Source: Edaphochlamys debaryana
Taxonomy: Eukaryota; Chlorophyta; Chlorophyceae; Chlamydomonadales
Direction: 5' to 3'
Assembly: GCA_016858145.1 (NCBI GenBank)
Contig: JAEHOE010000069.1
Location: 248,001 to 312,000 of the forward strand
Length of the DNA stretch: 64,000 nt
Shown: positions 23,663 to 34,541 of the stretch, one piece after another
Layout of the letters: each line of letters starts with the position of its first letter
Position numbering within the stretch: the stretch's first letter is position 1
The notes under the pieces: model-generated
What the model was told of the DNA's origin: nothing
What the model saw: the letters and a program-made list of their open reading frames with translations, nothing else
Databases searched by the model: none
Program-made: the position numbers and the translations under genes

Positions 23663-26600
23663 CTACCGCGCCAGCTCCGTGTGCCTCTGCGCCTTGGACT
23701 CCTCTGAGCCCTTCCGCGTCTCATCCATCACCCGCTCCTGGGCCACGAGCACCGAGATGGACGAGAGGTGCGTCCCGATGAACACGTTGGCGCGGCGACA
23801 CACCTCCTGCTCCACCATGGATAGCAGGCTGATGCTCGCGTAGTGATCTCTCAAGGCCGGAGGCAGGTGCTCGAGGTCCATGAAGTATAGCGTCGGCGCC
23901 GGCAGGGCCAGCTTCTTGCCGCTACCTTTGTCCTTTGCGTCTGCCTCGGCCCAGTACCGCGAGATCTCGCCGCGTACGGCAGTACGGATGCCGGGATGGG
24001 ACATGACGAAGACGGGCAGGAGGCTCAAGGGGGCAGCCTGTCCGGTCGGGGCGGCGGAGAGTGCGGCCGCGGCGTGCTCCGACGCAGCGCGCCGCACGCG
24101 CCGCACGATGTCTTGGATGAAGCTGGCGGAGGTGCATTTCTGCGTGGGTGCGAGGGGCGAGGGAGGAGGCATGCGTTGGATAGGCTCAACAACCCCGCAT
24201 ACATCACCGACCATTAGGTAGGGAGCTCCTCTCTCTAAAGGCCGCAGACCCAGCTAGGGAGGGCACAGTACATCCAGACGGAGCCGCGGGCTCGGGCGGG
24301 TCAGCCTGGCTCCCCTCGAGCCTGTGGGCCGCGGACCCACCTTCTTGGCATCGCTCTTGTCAAAGGTTGTCATTGTCTTAAAGTAGTTTACGCACGAGTC
24401 GGGGTGGGGCCTGACGTGGAGCGCCACATAGAAGCCCGAGGGCACAGCCGCCGCCCCCTGAGCAGCCGCAGCCCGGCGGTGGCTGCTCGTCGTGTTGCCC
24501 GCTGCATCGGCGGCCTCCTCCTCCTCCTCCTCCTCCTCCTCTTCCTCCTCCCCCTCCTCCTCCTCCTCCTCCTGATCATCCTCCTCCTCCTCCTCCTCCT
24601 CCTCCTCCTCCACCTTCTCCTCCTCCTCCTGCCCCTCTTCCTCCTCCTCCTCCTCCTCGCCACCTGCCGGCGGCTGTGCTGGCGGCTGCAGCTGCGCGGG
24701 CTGCTCCTGCCGCGGCGGCGGCCGGGTGCTCGCAGGGGCCGTGGCAGTTGACGCCTCAGCTGGCGAGGCCGAGGCGTTCAGTGCAGCCGATGGTTTGGGG
24801 CTGGGATTTGGGATAGCCGAAGCGGTGGGAGCGAGGTTGGGTTCTGAGGTCGGACCGCCACTGGGGTTCGTCGCCACCGGGGCCAGCGGGGAGGCACCGG
24901 CGGCTGTGGCATTAGAGCCGGGGGGCGATGGCTCCAGGGTGGTGCTGGTGGGCTCAGGCGCGGAACCGGGAGGCCCGCCAAGGAGCGCCGCAGCGAGAGG
25001 TGGAGCCGTGGCGTTTGGGGTGGGAGGCACCGCCGCGTTGGGCGGAGGGGCAGTGGCGGCGGCGCCCGCGGCGGGGACGGAGCTCGGGGAAGGGGCGCTG
25101 GCCGTTGGGGTGGTGGCCACAGGCGGAAGCGGTGATGCCTCCACAGCGGCAGGGGGCGGACCGGGTTGGGCTTCCCCGGGTGCCCCCGCCGCAGGAGTCT
25201 GCCCGGAGGGGCCTGGGCTCGTCGGGATGCCCATGACGTCTGTCAGGTAGGCCCCAGCAGCGTCCGCAATCAGCTTGGACTTTTTCAGCCCCCGCGAGAT
25301 CTGCAAGGACGGGTAACGGGGCACGGAACGGGTTCACAAGTCTGGCGTCGGTCATACCAAGACTTCGTCTGAAACGCACAAGGCGGGGACCCCAAGCGAG
25401 GCCTAGCTAGGGTAAATCAGCCCAAACTGTCCGCGGGCCTTGCCTTATGGAAGGCGCGTAGGCACTTGTCGCTGTCGTGCTTGGTTTCAAAGTGACTGCG
25501 CATGGCAGGAGTCACCGCCCGGTAGCTGTAGAGAGCCACCCACGAGGGCCTCCTGGCGCCGGTCTTGACGAGCCAGTCGAGGCCCTTGCTGTTGCATCTG
25601 GGTGGAGGGGCAGGGGGGGGAAGGGGCACGAGGCAGGCCGTGTCTGCGCTTGCGTGCGTGCAAGTGAGCCCAGAAGAGCGCCGCCCTTTCACTGCCCACA
25701 TGGTGCACCGCCCTCGTCTGACCGACAAAGGCCTGGCCCCTTCAATCAAGGCCCTGCCGGTGTACCCCCACGGAAGTCCAGCTGCGATATCCCGCGAACC
25801 CTGACGTCCACCGTTCGGCATCCCATCCGCTATTAAAATCTGCTGGACCTCATCACACTCCTCACACACCGCCCAGACCGCACTCACTGAAAGCTGGTCT
25901 TCTCCTTGACCTTGGCCCCAGAGATGGGGACCCCCGCCGCCTTGGCATGGCCGTACGTGCCCTCGCGCCCCGTGGCTCTGGACAGGACCACGATCCGGTC
26001 CGGACGCCGTACAGGCGTTGGATCGCTGTCCTTGTCGCTGGCCAGGTACGGCATGTGGGCCGCCTCGTCCACGGTGAGGACGCGGACCAGGGACGAGAGC
26101 GCGGACCTGGACGGGTGGGACGGCGGTTAGCGGTTGGCATGGGATGTCAGAGGCGGTCGGCGGCCCGGGGCAGTGCGTGGTCAGTGCCGTACAGGTCCAC
26201 GGGCCCCAGCGCCCGTTACCCCGTGCCTCGTGCCATCGCAGCCCAAGGCCGCGCAGAGTCATCCCCCCCGCCAACCCTCCACCGCTGACGTCCCAAGACC
26301 TGCCTGTCGTATAAGAGATCGAAGGGTATCAGCTTCGCCGTTGTTGGCTTCCAGGTGCTGACACCCTGGCTATGGCTGTGGTCGTGGCTGTGGTTGGCGC
26401 CGCCTCTCCCCGAGCCGTTAACGAAATGGTGGTGCATCGCAGAGCCGTTCATTACACGGGGATGGCTGTGGTTGCTCCCAGGGGGCCGGTTGAGGCCGTG
26501 AATGTGCCTGTGGCTGTGGCTGTGGTTGCTGAGCAGAGGACGCTGCTCGCCCGGGGGCAGGGGCGGCGGGCGGGGCCCGGGCTTTGCGCCCTTCCCTTCC

Positions 26601-27472
26601 GAGTAGTGCGGCCAGAAGCCGTAGACCACCACGGTCCAGTTCAGGACGATGCCAAGGGCCATCGCCTCCTTCAGGGCAAGCACCTGTGGCAAGGGATGGC
26701 AAGCGACGACGTTAATCGCGTGTGTTCAGTGGTGTGCCCTGTGCGCACCGTCGTTTCGAGGGTGGACGGGGCAGGTGCCTAAGCGGAGGCTTTTCCAGCA
26801 CTCGAGCGGGATTTGACACGCCCGCTCGAACGCCCCGCTCAAGTGCCCCCCTCCCGCGAGACACTAGATTAGAGTGTGGGGCGGGTGCCGTCGCGTTGGC
26901 CCGGGGTCTGACACGCCCGCTCCTCCGGCGAGACACGAGGTTAAGAGTGTGGGGCAGGTGCCGTCGCGTCCGCCCGGGGTCTGACACGCCCGCCCCAACG
27001 CCCCCCTCCCGCTGCAAGGCTCCCGGGGGGGGATCCAAGGTATGTTCACCGTGAGCCTTCTGTCAGACGCTCCGCTCTACGCTCGGTGCCAACTATGAGG
27101 AGGCCCGGATGGATGGTACGCATCCACCACACCACACAAGCGCAAGCCCTGCGACAGTCTTCTCACCTGATTACTCAAGCCATTGGGTAGAAGAGGAACG
27201 ACATACCCGGGCTTAGTTGAGCGCCTATAGCGGTCCAGCGACTCCGATTTGCTGCTGCCGCCCAGCGAGCGACTGACTGTGTTGCCATGTTTATACTTGG
27301 AGCTAGAATGCTTATTTAGCGCTGAGGTGCTGAGCAGGCCAGACAAGCGGGGACCTCCGTCCCCTTCGTGCTTCGCTAATGCGACACGTAAGAGAAGGAT
27401 GGATGCAATAATAATGTGGCTAATTACCCAGAGCCGGGAGCGACCTCGGCGACGGAGTGATTGGTTGTGCAT
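23663..27472 (-). CDS. O-fucosyltransferase-like protein, tandem copy B (type II membrane)
   Basis: Closest paralogue of copy A; 831 residues. Exons 27472-27167, 26683-26304, 26106-25888, 25597-25444, 25300-24341, 24139-23663. Start is MHNQSLRRRGR with a membrane anchor at ~15-33 (IIIASILLLRVALA). Conserved blocks match copy A: LPLLPNGLSNQ, ALKEAMALGIVLNWTVVVY, IPFDLLYDR, FYVALHVRPHPDSC (~642) and VFIGTHLSSISVLVAQER. Exon 2 has a His/Asn-rich loop (HSHSHRHIHG ... NHSHDHSHSQG) between WPHYSEGKG and IPFDL. The exon 5 insert ends in a long acidic tract (~567-616). Introns 2 and 4 both require GC donors (GCAGGT, GCAAGG) to keep frame. Function inferred from the family only. Confidence 0.8.
24512..24657 (-). 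repeat. CTC-type microsatellite encoding a poly-Glu tract in copy B
   Basis: Long interrupted run of CTC/TCC triplets on the plus strand encodes about 50 mostly glutamate residues on the minus strand, broken by a few Lys, Val, Gly, Gln and Asp. A shorter pair of such tracts is at 19103-19185 in copy A. Triplet slippage is the likely origin. Confidence 0.9.
26856..26999. repeat. 72-bp tandem repeat in intron 1 of copy B
   Basis: Two adjacent ~72-base units (from 26856 and 26928) begin GCGAGACAC and contain GAGTGTGGGGC(G/A)GGTGCCGTCGCGT and GGTCTGACACGCCCGC; a partial unit precedes them near 26810. It lies wholly in the first intron. Confidence 0.7.
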
Positions 27473-29247
27473 GTTGCGAACAGGAGCGTGTTACCGCATC
27501 TGGGCTTGGGGCTAGCCACTAGTATTCACAACAAAGCGCTAATGAAGTGGTAAGCTTGCTACTTCCATCACCTCCGCTTCCGGCCGGCGTGTGTTTTGCC
27601 TCCGGGGCACGGGCGTTACCCGCCGTTCCCCAACCGCTGTGTGGGCAAGCCCTCGGGGAATTGCCACCTGCCCACCATTGCGCACGACCATCCCGACAAG
27701 CAAATGCTGGTGATCATTTTGCGTGCTCGCTTGGCTGGCAACGTGTACGCCTTCTGGGCTGCTATGTCAAGTTTGTCGCAAGTGCATGAAGCGAGTGATC
27801 GTCATGCCCAGAGGCTGGTGGTGCACTGGTTTGCAGGTCCCGTTCTCATTGCATGGTTGCTTCAGTGCCGATGAGATGTGCATTCAACAGCTGGCTCCCA
27901 CCAACTCCCCGCCCGGCACGGGAGACTCGCTCGGAGGGCGGAGGGGTGACATACATGGCAGATGGGCCAGCACGGCAGTGGCGACACCCTGCCCCAAGCA
28001 CTTCACCAAGCAGAACCGGTAGCACGGGATACGGAAGCCAAGGGTAAGACTATCACTCTCGCCATCGTGCAGGGACTGCCAGCACTGCACAGTCTACGAC
28101 AGGGATACAAGGTGCACACTCGCACACGCGGACCGACAACTTGTTGAACTGGCCGCCTGGCCGCCAGTAGTTGTCAGTGGCCCCCACGCGCTCACACGGA
28201 TGCGACGTCCCTCGAGGGGGGCCCTACGCGGCTACGCCCCCAAGCAAGCAACCTTCGCTTTGTTGGAATTCGTCTGCCCCCAATGCATGGGCAGGCTACG
28301 TGCCGGCAAAGCCCCGGCCCCCAAAGCGTGGGCCGACCAGCCTGCCTACTAGTAGCGAGCATTCCACCACACCTACCGGTCCAGCGCCGGCTCTGCCTGC
28401 GTCTATCTCCGCCCGTGCACTCCAACGCACACTGGATTTCTTGACGCATAGGTAGACAATACATAAATCAATGTCATGGAACCTGCACTTGAACGAGGGA
28501 TTGTACCACATTAACTCCCTGCCCCTGTCTAGGCTCACCTCACTCGCACCCTCTCCCACTTCATCCTCACACAACGCACCGCTCCAGGCTCCGCCCCCGG
28601 TCCAGGCGAAAATGGACTCACGGCACCTAGGCTCATCTCACTCTCACTCGCTTTCGATTGAAGCACATAAAACGCGGTGCTCTCCGCCCACGGTACAGGG
28701 GTCGGGGACCAGGGACACAAGGCGCGTCCTCCCTCCCTGAAACGCACTGCAACCTCCAAACAGCGAAAGCAGCCTCCCCCGTACAATACCCTATCCAAGC
28801 TATGCCGACGTGTGCTGCCCGAAGGCCAAGGTTAGAGGGACCCAAGTGGGAATACGGTGAATGCTACTGCCTTGGCACACCCTGCCCCGCGCGGCTGGAC
28901 CCCGCCAGCAGCCCTACAGTCTTGCTCGTAAGCCATCCCAGTAGTTGCCCCTTCCTCCAATGCTCAGTGTCCCAGTCCCGCTGCCCCACTCCTTGCCATG
29001 CGTGCGTATAGCCAACCGTCTCCTCTCCCCTTTCTCAACCCCATCCCCCCGACGCCGCAGCCTGCCCACGTGGAGGGGCCGACCCAACCCCAGCTCCCGG
29101 GGCGGACACGGTCTCGGGCTCGGTGTGCAGCGCAGGACCCGTAATCTTAAACGCAATCAACCAATCAACCAACCCTCGCGTCCTCTCTAACCCCATGCAT
29201 GTGGCCGGGCCAACGCACCCCTACCCCTGCCCACCATAGCTCCGCGC
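27473..29247. other. Intergenic region between tandem copies B and C
   Basis: Holds the 5' flank of copy B and the 3' flank of copy C. I see no gene, no clear mobile element and no strong poly(A) motif. Confidence 0.5.
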
Positions 29248-32200
29248 TCAGTCCACCAGCTCGGTGTGCAGCGGCGGACCCCCCGGCAGCGCCGCCTCGG
29301 CCGCCCGCTCCTGCGCCACGATGACACTGATGGTGGACTGTTCGGTGCCAAAGAACACGGGGGCCAGGTGCGCCACCTCCTCCTCCACCGCGCACAGCAG
29401 CGTGTTGGACGCCACGTGGTTGCTCAGGGCCGGGGGCAGGTGGTCGCTCTCCAGGAACAGGAGCGTGGGGACGGGCAGGTGTGTGGATGCTGAGTCGCTT
29501 GAAGAGGGCGGCGCCGGGAGCTTGGGAGCCGGTGTGTTGGTGGCGTTACCGGTACCGCCCCTAGTACCGAGGGCGCCATGCGGGGCAGCGGCTGGCGTCG
29601 AGGCAGCGGGTTCGGCGGTCAAGAGCCGCGCCCTCCGCCTGGACTCCTTGGCATCCAGGTCGGACCAGATCCGGGCCACCTCGGATCGGATCTTGTTCCG
29701 GATCTTGGGGTGCGACATGACGAACACAGTCAGCGGCGCCGCCGCATGTCCGGCGGGTGCTGCCGCGGCGGCGCGCTGTACGGCGATGTGCCGTACGCGT
29801 ACCACCAGGTCCGACATCACCCGGGGGTTCTTGCATACCTGGCGGAGGCAAGCCATGGGTATAGCGCTCACGTCAGTCCTTGCACTGCACCCGGGCGTTT
29901 CGGCACCTCCACACCATGCACCCCCGCGCCCTTCACATTCACGCCTGTCCTTACAGATCTAATCCCCGACAAGCATACGCACGCACCTTCTTGGCGGCCT
30001 TTTCACTGTACTTGCTCATCTTGGCAAAGTAATCCATGCACTTGTCCGGGTACGGCCGCACGTGGATGGCCACGTAGAAAGGACTCGGGAGCGCTGGGGC
30101 CGCCCCTGTGACCCCCGCCGCGGGCACCCCCTCAGCTGGCACTGGCGCGCCCGTGGGCGCCGCTTCCCGCGCCCCGCTGTGCGCGCCGCCTGCGTCTCCT
30201 GCGTCTGCTGCTAGCTGCTCTGCTCCCTCGCCTGCCGCGGATGGATTTCCTATAGGTACAAAGACGCGTCGCTGCGTGTGAGAGCCAGCCGCCGTACCGC
30301 CTGTCGTAGCGCTCACCGGTGCAGGCAGCCCTGCCTTGCCGCCGCTAGCCGGCCGCACGGCCCCGGGCGGGACGGGTGCAGCGCTCGTGCCTGTGCTTTG
30401 CTGCCTTTGGAACGGAGCTGCGATCGATGGCGCCCGCTGCCGCGGGCGGCTTGCGGCCACGCCCGATGGCGGCAGCAGGCGACGGGCGCTGCCGCCTGGG
30501 CCCGAGGCATTGACTGCTGCACGGGCCAGGGCGGCCGGGACCAGGGAGCCCCGTGCCGCTGTGGGCCGCGGCCCAAGTGTCAGACCAGCGGCAGGGTTGC
30601 TCTGGGTGGCCCCAGGCGCTGCGGACAGCGCCCCCGCCCCTCCCGCTTGTGAGCTCGACTGGGACCGAGAGCCCTCGGTCCGGATGGGGTTCGACTGCGC
30701 CTGAGGGCCCGAGGCCCCGCCGCCAGGGCTCGACCGAGCGAGCTCGGCTACAGGGGCCGAGGCAAGGGCAGCCGAGGACAGGGCAGCCGAGGCAAGGGCA
30801 GCCGAGGCAAGGGCAGCCGAGGACAGGGCAGCCGAGGCAAGGGCAGCCGAGGCAAGGGCAGCCGAGGACAGGGCAGCCGAGGCAAGGGCAGCCGCACCTG
30901 CCGCACCGGGGCGCGGCTGGGCGTCCGCAGGGGCGGAGGCCAGGCGCCGTTGGGGTCCGGCCGCGGGGCCCAGGCGTGTGCTGGCGGGTGGCGACGGAGG
31001 CTTGCGTTGCGCCGGGGTGGGGCGCGGTTTGGGGGAGGCGCTGGACGGTTGGGGGCCTGGTGAGGGCCCGCCAGATGATGAGGAGCGGAGCAGCGCGAGC
31101 CCGACAGCGGGCGGAGGGCGGCTGCGAGCTGCCCCTGGACTGGGCGGCCGACGGCGGCTGGGGCTGACGCGGGTGGACTTGGCCTGGCTGTCGGTGGCGT
31201 TGCTGCTGGGCGGGGGGACCCGGCCTGCGGTGCCCGGTCCTGCGCCCAGGCCAGGCTGTGTAGCTGCAGCAGCAGCTGCAGAGTGTGAAGGCGGCGGAGG
31301 GCGGAGGGCTTTGCTGGGGGCCGGGATTGCAGCCGGCGGCGCTGGCTCCTGACCGGCTGCCACGGGCGCGATCACTTCTGCCACGAAGCTCGCCGCCGCG
31401 TCCACGATTGCCTGGGACTTTTTCAGCCCAGTCGACACCTGCGACGGCGGACGGGCGAGGTGGTTGTTTAGGTCTTAGGTGTGCCGTGAGGGCCTGCTGC
31501 TGTCGTAGACACGCCACTGCCGCCGTGTGCGTCGCTGCGGTTGTGCGGCCCCGGCCTGCATAGGAGCCTCGCCGCACCTGAACCCATTCGCCATTTCCCT
31601 TGCCCCCGTGAATCTGGACCCACCCACGTGCAGAGCACTCCCCTCCCATGCCCTAGCTGCCCTCCCCTGCCGCCTGGTCCACGCCCATATCTGTGCTCTC
31701 CCGCTCTGCAGCCCCCGCTTTGCAGCCCCCGCTTTGCAGCCCCCGCTTTTCAGCCCCCGCTCTGCAGCCCCCGCCGGCTCGCCTGGTGGTACGCGCGTAG
31801 GCAGGGGTCGGATGTGTTGCCGGGGGCGAAGCCCTTGCGCATGCCCCTCTCCACCCCCAGGTAGTTGTACAGGGCCACCCAGGCGGGCCGTTTCACGGCG
31901 CTCTTAGTCATCCACTCGAGCCCTGACGTGTCGCACCTGGGGGCACACACATCGCCGACATGATTTCAAGCGGGAAGGAACACTTTAGGGGCTCGCCTGC
32001 CTTGCGCTTACTTCCTCCTGCTGCCAGCGCGTCACTTCCATCCCCCCGTCCGCAGCTGCTTTGGCCCCGGGCTGTGACCCCCACTGCGCCACCCCGCCCC
32101 GTCCAACCCTGCCTTGCCCCTAGCCGGGCCCCGAAGGTGTAGATCCCCTGAGACTATGGTACCCACCGGAACGGCAACTGGGTCTTCTTCTTAGCGCCCT

Positions 32201-33208
32201 TGACCTCCACGCCCGCCGTCCTGGCGTGGCCATAGGTGTTGTCAATGCCTAGGTGGTCCGAGACCACCACGATTCGCTCGGCCTTTCGCAGAACATGTTC
32301 CGTGCTGTTGCTGGCGAGGAAGGGCAGGTGCGCGGCTTCCTCCACGGTGATGAAGCGGGCGTAGCGCTGCAGGCTGGGCCTGTGCAAGTGGGGGCGGGGG
32401 AGGGGGGCCGGAGCGGGCAGTGTGGGGAGTCTGATCAGCCCAGCCGGTAGTACCGGTACTCCAGCAGGGAGGGGACCGAGCTAAGTCCCCAGCTCCCAAC
32501 CCTCACAGCATGCCCTGTTTCCCATGACGCTTGAGCTAGCCCCCCCTGCCAGGAGTCCGTCAGGGCCAACCTGTCGAAGACCAGGTCAAAAGGTATGAGC
32601 TTGGGCCCGCTCTTGCCCTTCGTCTCCGAGTAGTGCGGCCAGAAGCCGTACACCACCACGGTCCAGTTCAGGACGATGCCAAGGGCCATCGCCTCCTTCA
32701 GGGCAAGCACCTGAAAGGGAGTGCGGGTGTCATCCGCAGAAAGACGGCCAGTCAGACGGCGGGGCATTCAGGATGGGGATGTGTTGCCACGAACCCGTTG
32801 AAAACCCCAGCCTCCACCCTACGTGCTACGTCTACATCCCAGGCTCGCCTGATTGCTCATGCCATTGGGTAGGAGGGGAATCACGACCGCCGGCTTATCA
32901 GAGTGCTTGTAAGCATCAAAATCATCATCAGCAGGCCAGGCCTGCGACGAGGGTGATTTGGTCTTGCTGCTATGCTTAGACGAGCTTTTGGTCTTGCGGC
33001 TTGAGCGCTTATCCAAGGCCGTGCTGAGGAAGACCTTAAAGCTGCTCGCGACGCTCAATCGTCTGCGAGTCAACCAGCCACTGTCCCCTGAGTCGCTACG
33101 TAGTAGACAGTAAGAAGCGATGAGCCCGCCCAGGAGGACGACTGCGGCTACCAGGACAACTGTGCGCGGGCGGGTCGCCCTGTTGTGCACTCCCGGTCCA
33201 GCCCACAT
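29248..33208 (-). CDS. O-fucosyltransferase-like protein, tandem copy C (type II membrane)
   Basis: Most divergent of the three paralogues; 969 residues. Exons 33208-32849, 32710-32571, 32379-32167, 31936-31783, 31438-29987, 29838-29248, with the same intron positions and phases as copies A and B. Start chosen at the first ATG in frame, MWAGPGVHNR; membrane anchor ~16-36. Conserved blocks: IPLLPNGMSNQ, ALKEAMALGIVLNWTVVVY, IPFDLVFDR, FYVAIHVRPYPDKC (~742), VFVMSHPKIR and VFFGTEQSTISVIVAQER. It lacks the His-rich loop of copies A and B; its exon 5 insert is the longest and contains an SAALA repeat (~471-516). Introns 1 and 4 start with GC. Substrate unknown. Confidence 0.78.
30757..30893 (-). 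repeat. 15-bp coding tandem repeat (SAALA)n in copy C
   Basis: Repeats of a 15-base unit, GGCAGCCGAGGCAAG or its GGACA variant on the plus strand, encode alternating SAALA/SAALS on the minus strand. They occupy the same exon as the ATPLPPSG array of copy A but are unrelated in sequence. Confidence 0.85.
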
Positions 33209-34541
33209 GTCGACGCTAAGCGCACAGCACAGCTGTGCGCTTGATACTAAGTAGTGTGGTAGCTCGGCGCGAGTCCGCCATCCTTTCGTCCATCGCGCAG
33301 AAACCGCCAGTAACGTAAGGTCAGACGGCCTGACGGCCGTGCACGCCCCGTGCACAGGCGCTGCTTCTGGAATGGCAGAGGACGGAGCTGTCCCTGATAG
33401 TTCTCGCTTTCATTGTCCATCGCGCCAACGAACCTGCCCGTCGCGGCACTCTTCCTCAGGTTCTCTCCCCGACTCTCCCCGGCCCCCGCTGGGCCCCAAG
33501 CCTCCCGGAGCGCGCAGCTCTTGTCCCACCGCCTCCACCCACCGAGGAGGCTTACTGGGCCCTTCGACGCATCATAGAGGCGCTTTCAAGGCTGTGTGCA
33601 GGAACAGGCTGGATTACGGCGGGGAAGTCTTGCGCGGCCCCGGACGCCCGGAGCCGAGGCGCCGCGGAGCGGGCTCAACGAGGCTCAACTCCAGAGCACG
33701 CCGTGCCACTGCTTCTGCCCCCCCCCCCCCGCCGCGCCCGCCACAAACCCTATGCAAGGAGTCACACAAACTAGAAGGAGGCTCGAACCATGGGTAACAC
33801 TTGGCACCATAACATACACCGAGCGTGTGCCGCGCTCTCACTCCGTCGCAGCCCAGTCAACGCACCTCAGGTGCTGCGCAGCCACCGGTGTGCCGTGGTC
33901 AGGAGGCCTGAACACGCTACCAGTCACTCACCTAGTCAAGCTACATACCTTTGCGCCCAAGATGTGGTCGAGGTTGTAATAACCCGACCTTATAGCCCCG
34001 TTAGCCCCGTTCGTTCAGGCCAACCCTAAACACACATGGGTGCTCACGCACGGTATCGAAATACATTGTTAAATCCAATCCTTGCCCACTAAGATCGCGC
34101 ACGAACATCGGTATGTACATCCTGCCAGTACGCAGCATTGCTGTGCCCCACGTTTTCAGGCACACGCTGCCCTGGCTCGAGCTACCCGCCACCATGGTCA
34201 TGCGAAGAGCCGCCCCCCAATCACAGACAACATTTCCTTGACAGGTGACCCTTTCCTGGTTCAGGCCCCCGCCGTCCTCTGCACTTCCCAGTGCACTGAC
34301 TGTGCTTAAGCACTAAGTACTAGTACCGCCGGAGCCCATGTCTCCATGCACGCCGCAGTGCAGTGCACAGCCAGGTTATCGCAGCACCGGATCCCACACT
34401 TAAGCCCAGCCCCAGCTTTCCCCAGCCGCCAGCCGGCGGTCATTCATCAGCCCGCCGCGCCCCCAGCCCTCTCTGCATGTTCACTCCTCACCTCTCTCTC
34501 CCAGCATCCGGGAACATGTGCTTCCGAGTGATCTCAGCACG
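33209..34541. other. Intergenic region between copy C and the next fucosyltransferase-like gene
   Basis: Contains the 5' flank of copy C, then apparently non-coding sequence and the 3' flank of the gene at 34542-36984. A C-run near 33719 and short direct repeats (GCCCCGTTAG...GCCCCGTTCG near 34000) are visible, but nothing gene-like. Confidence 0.45.
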
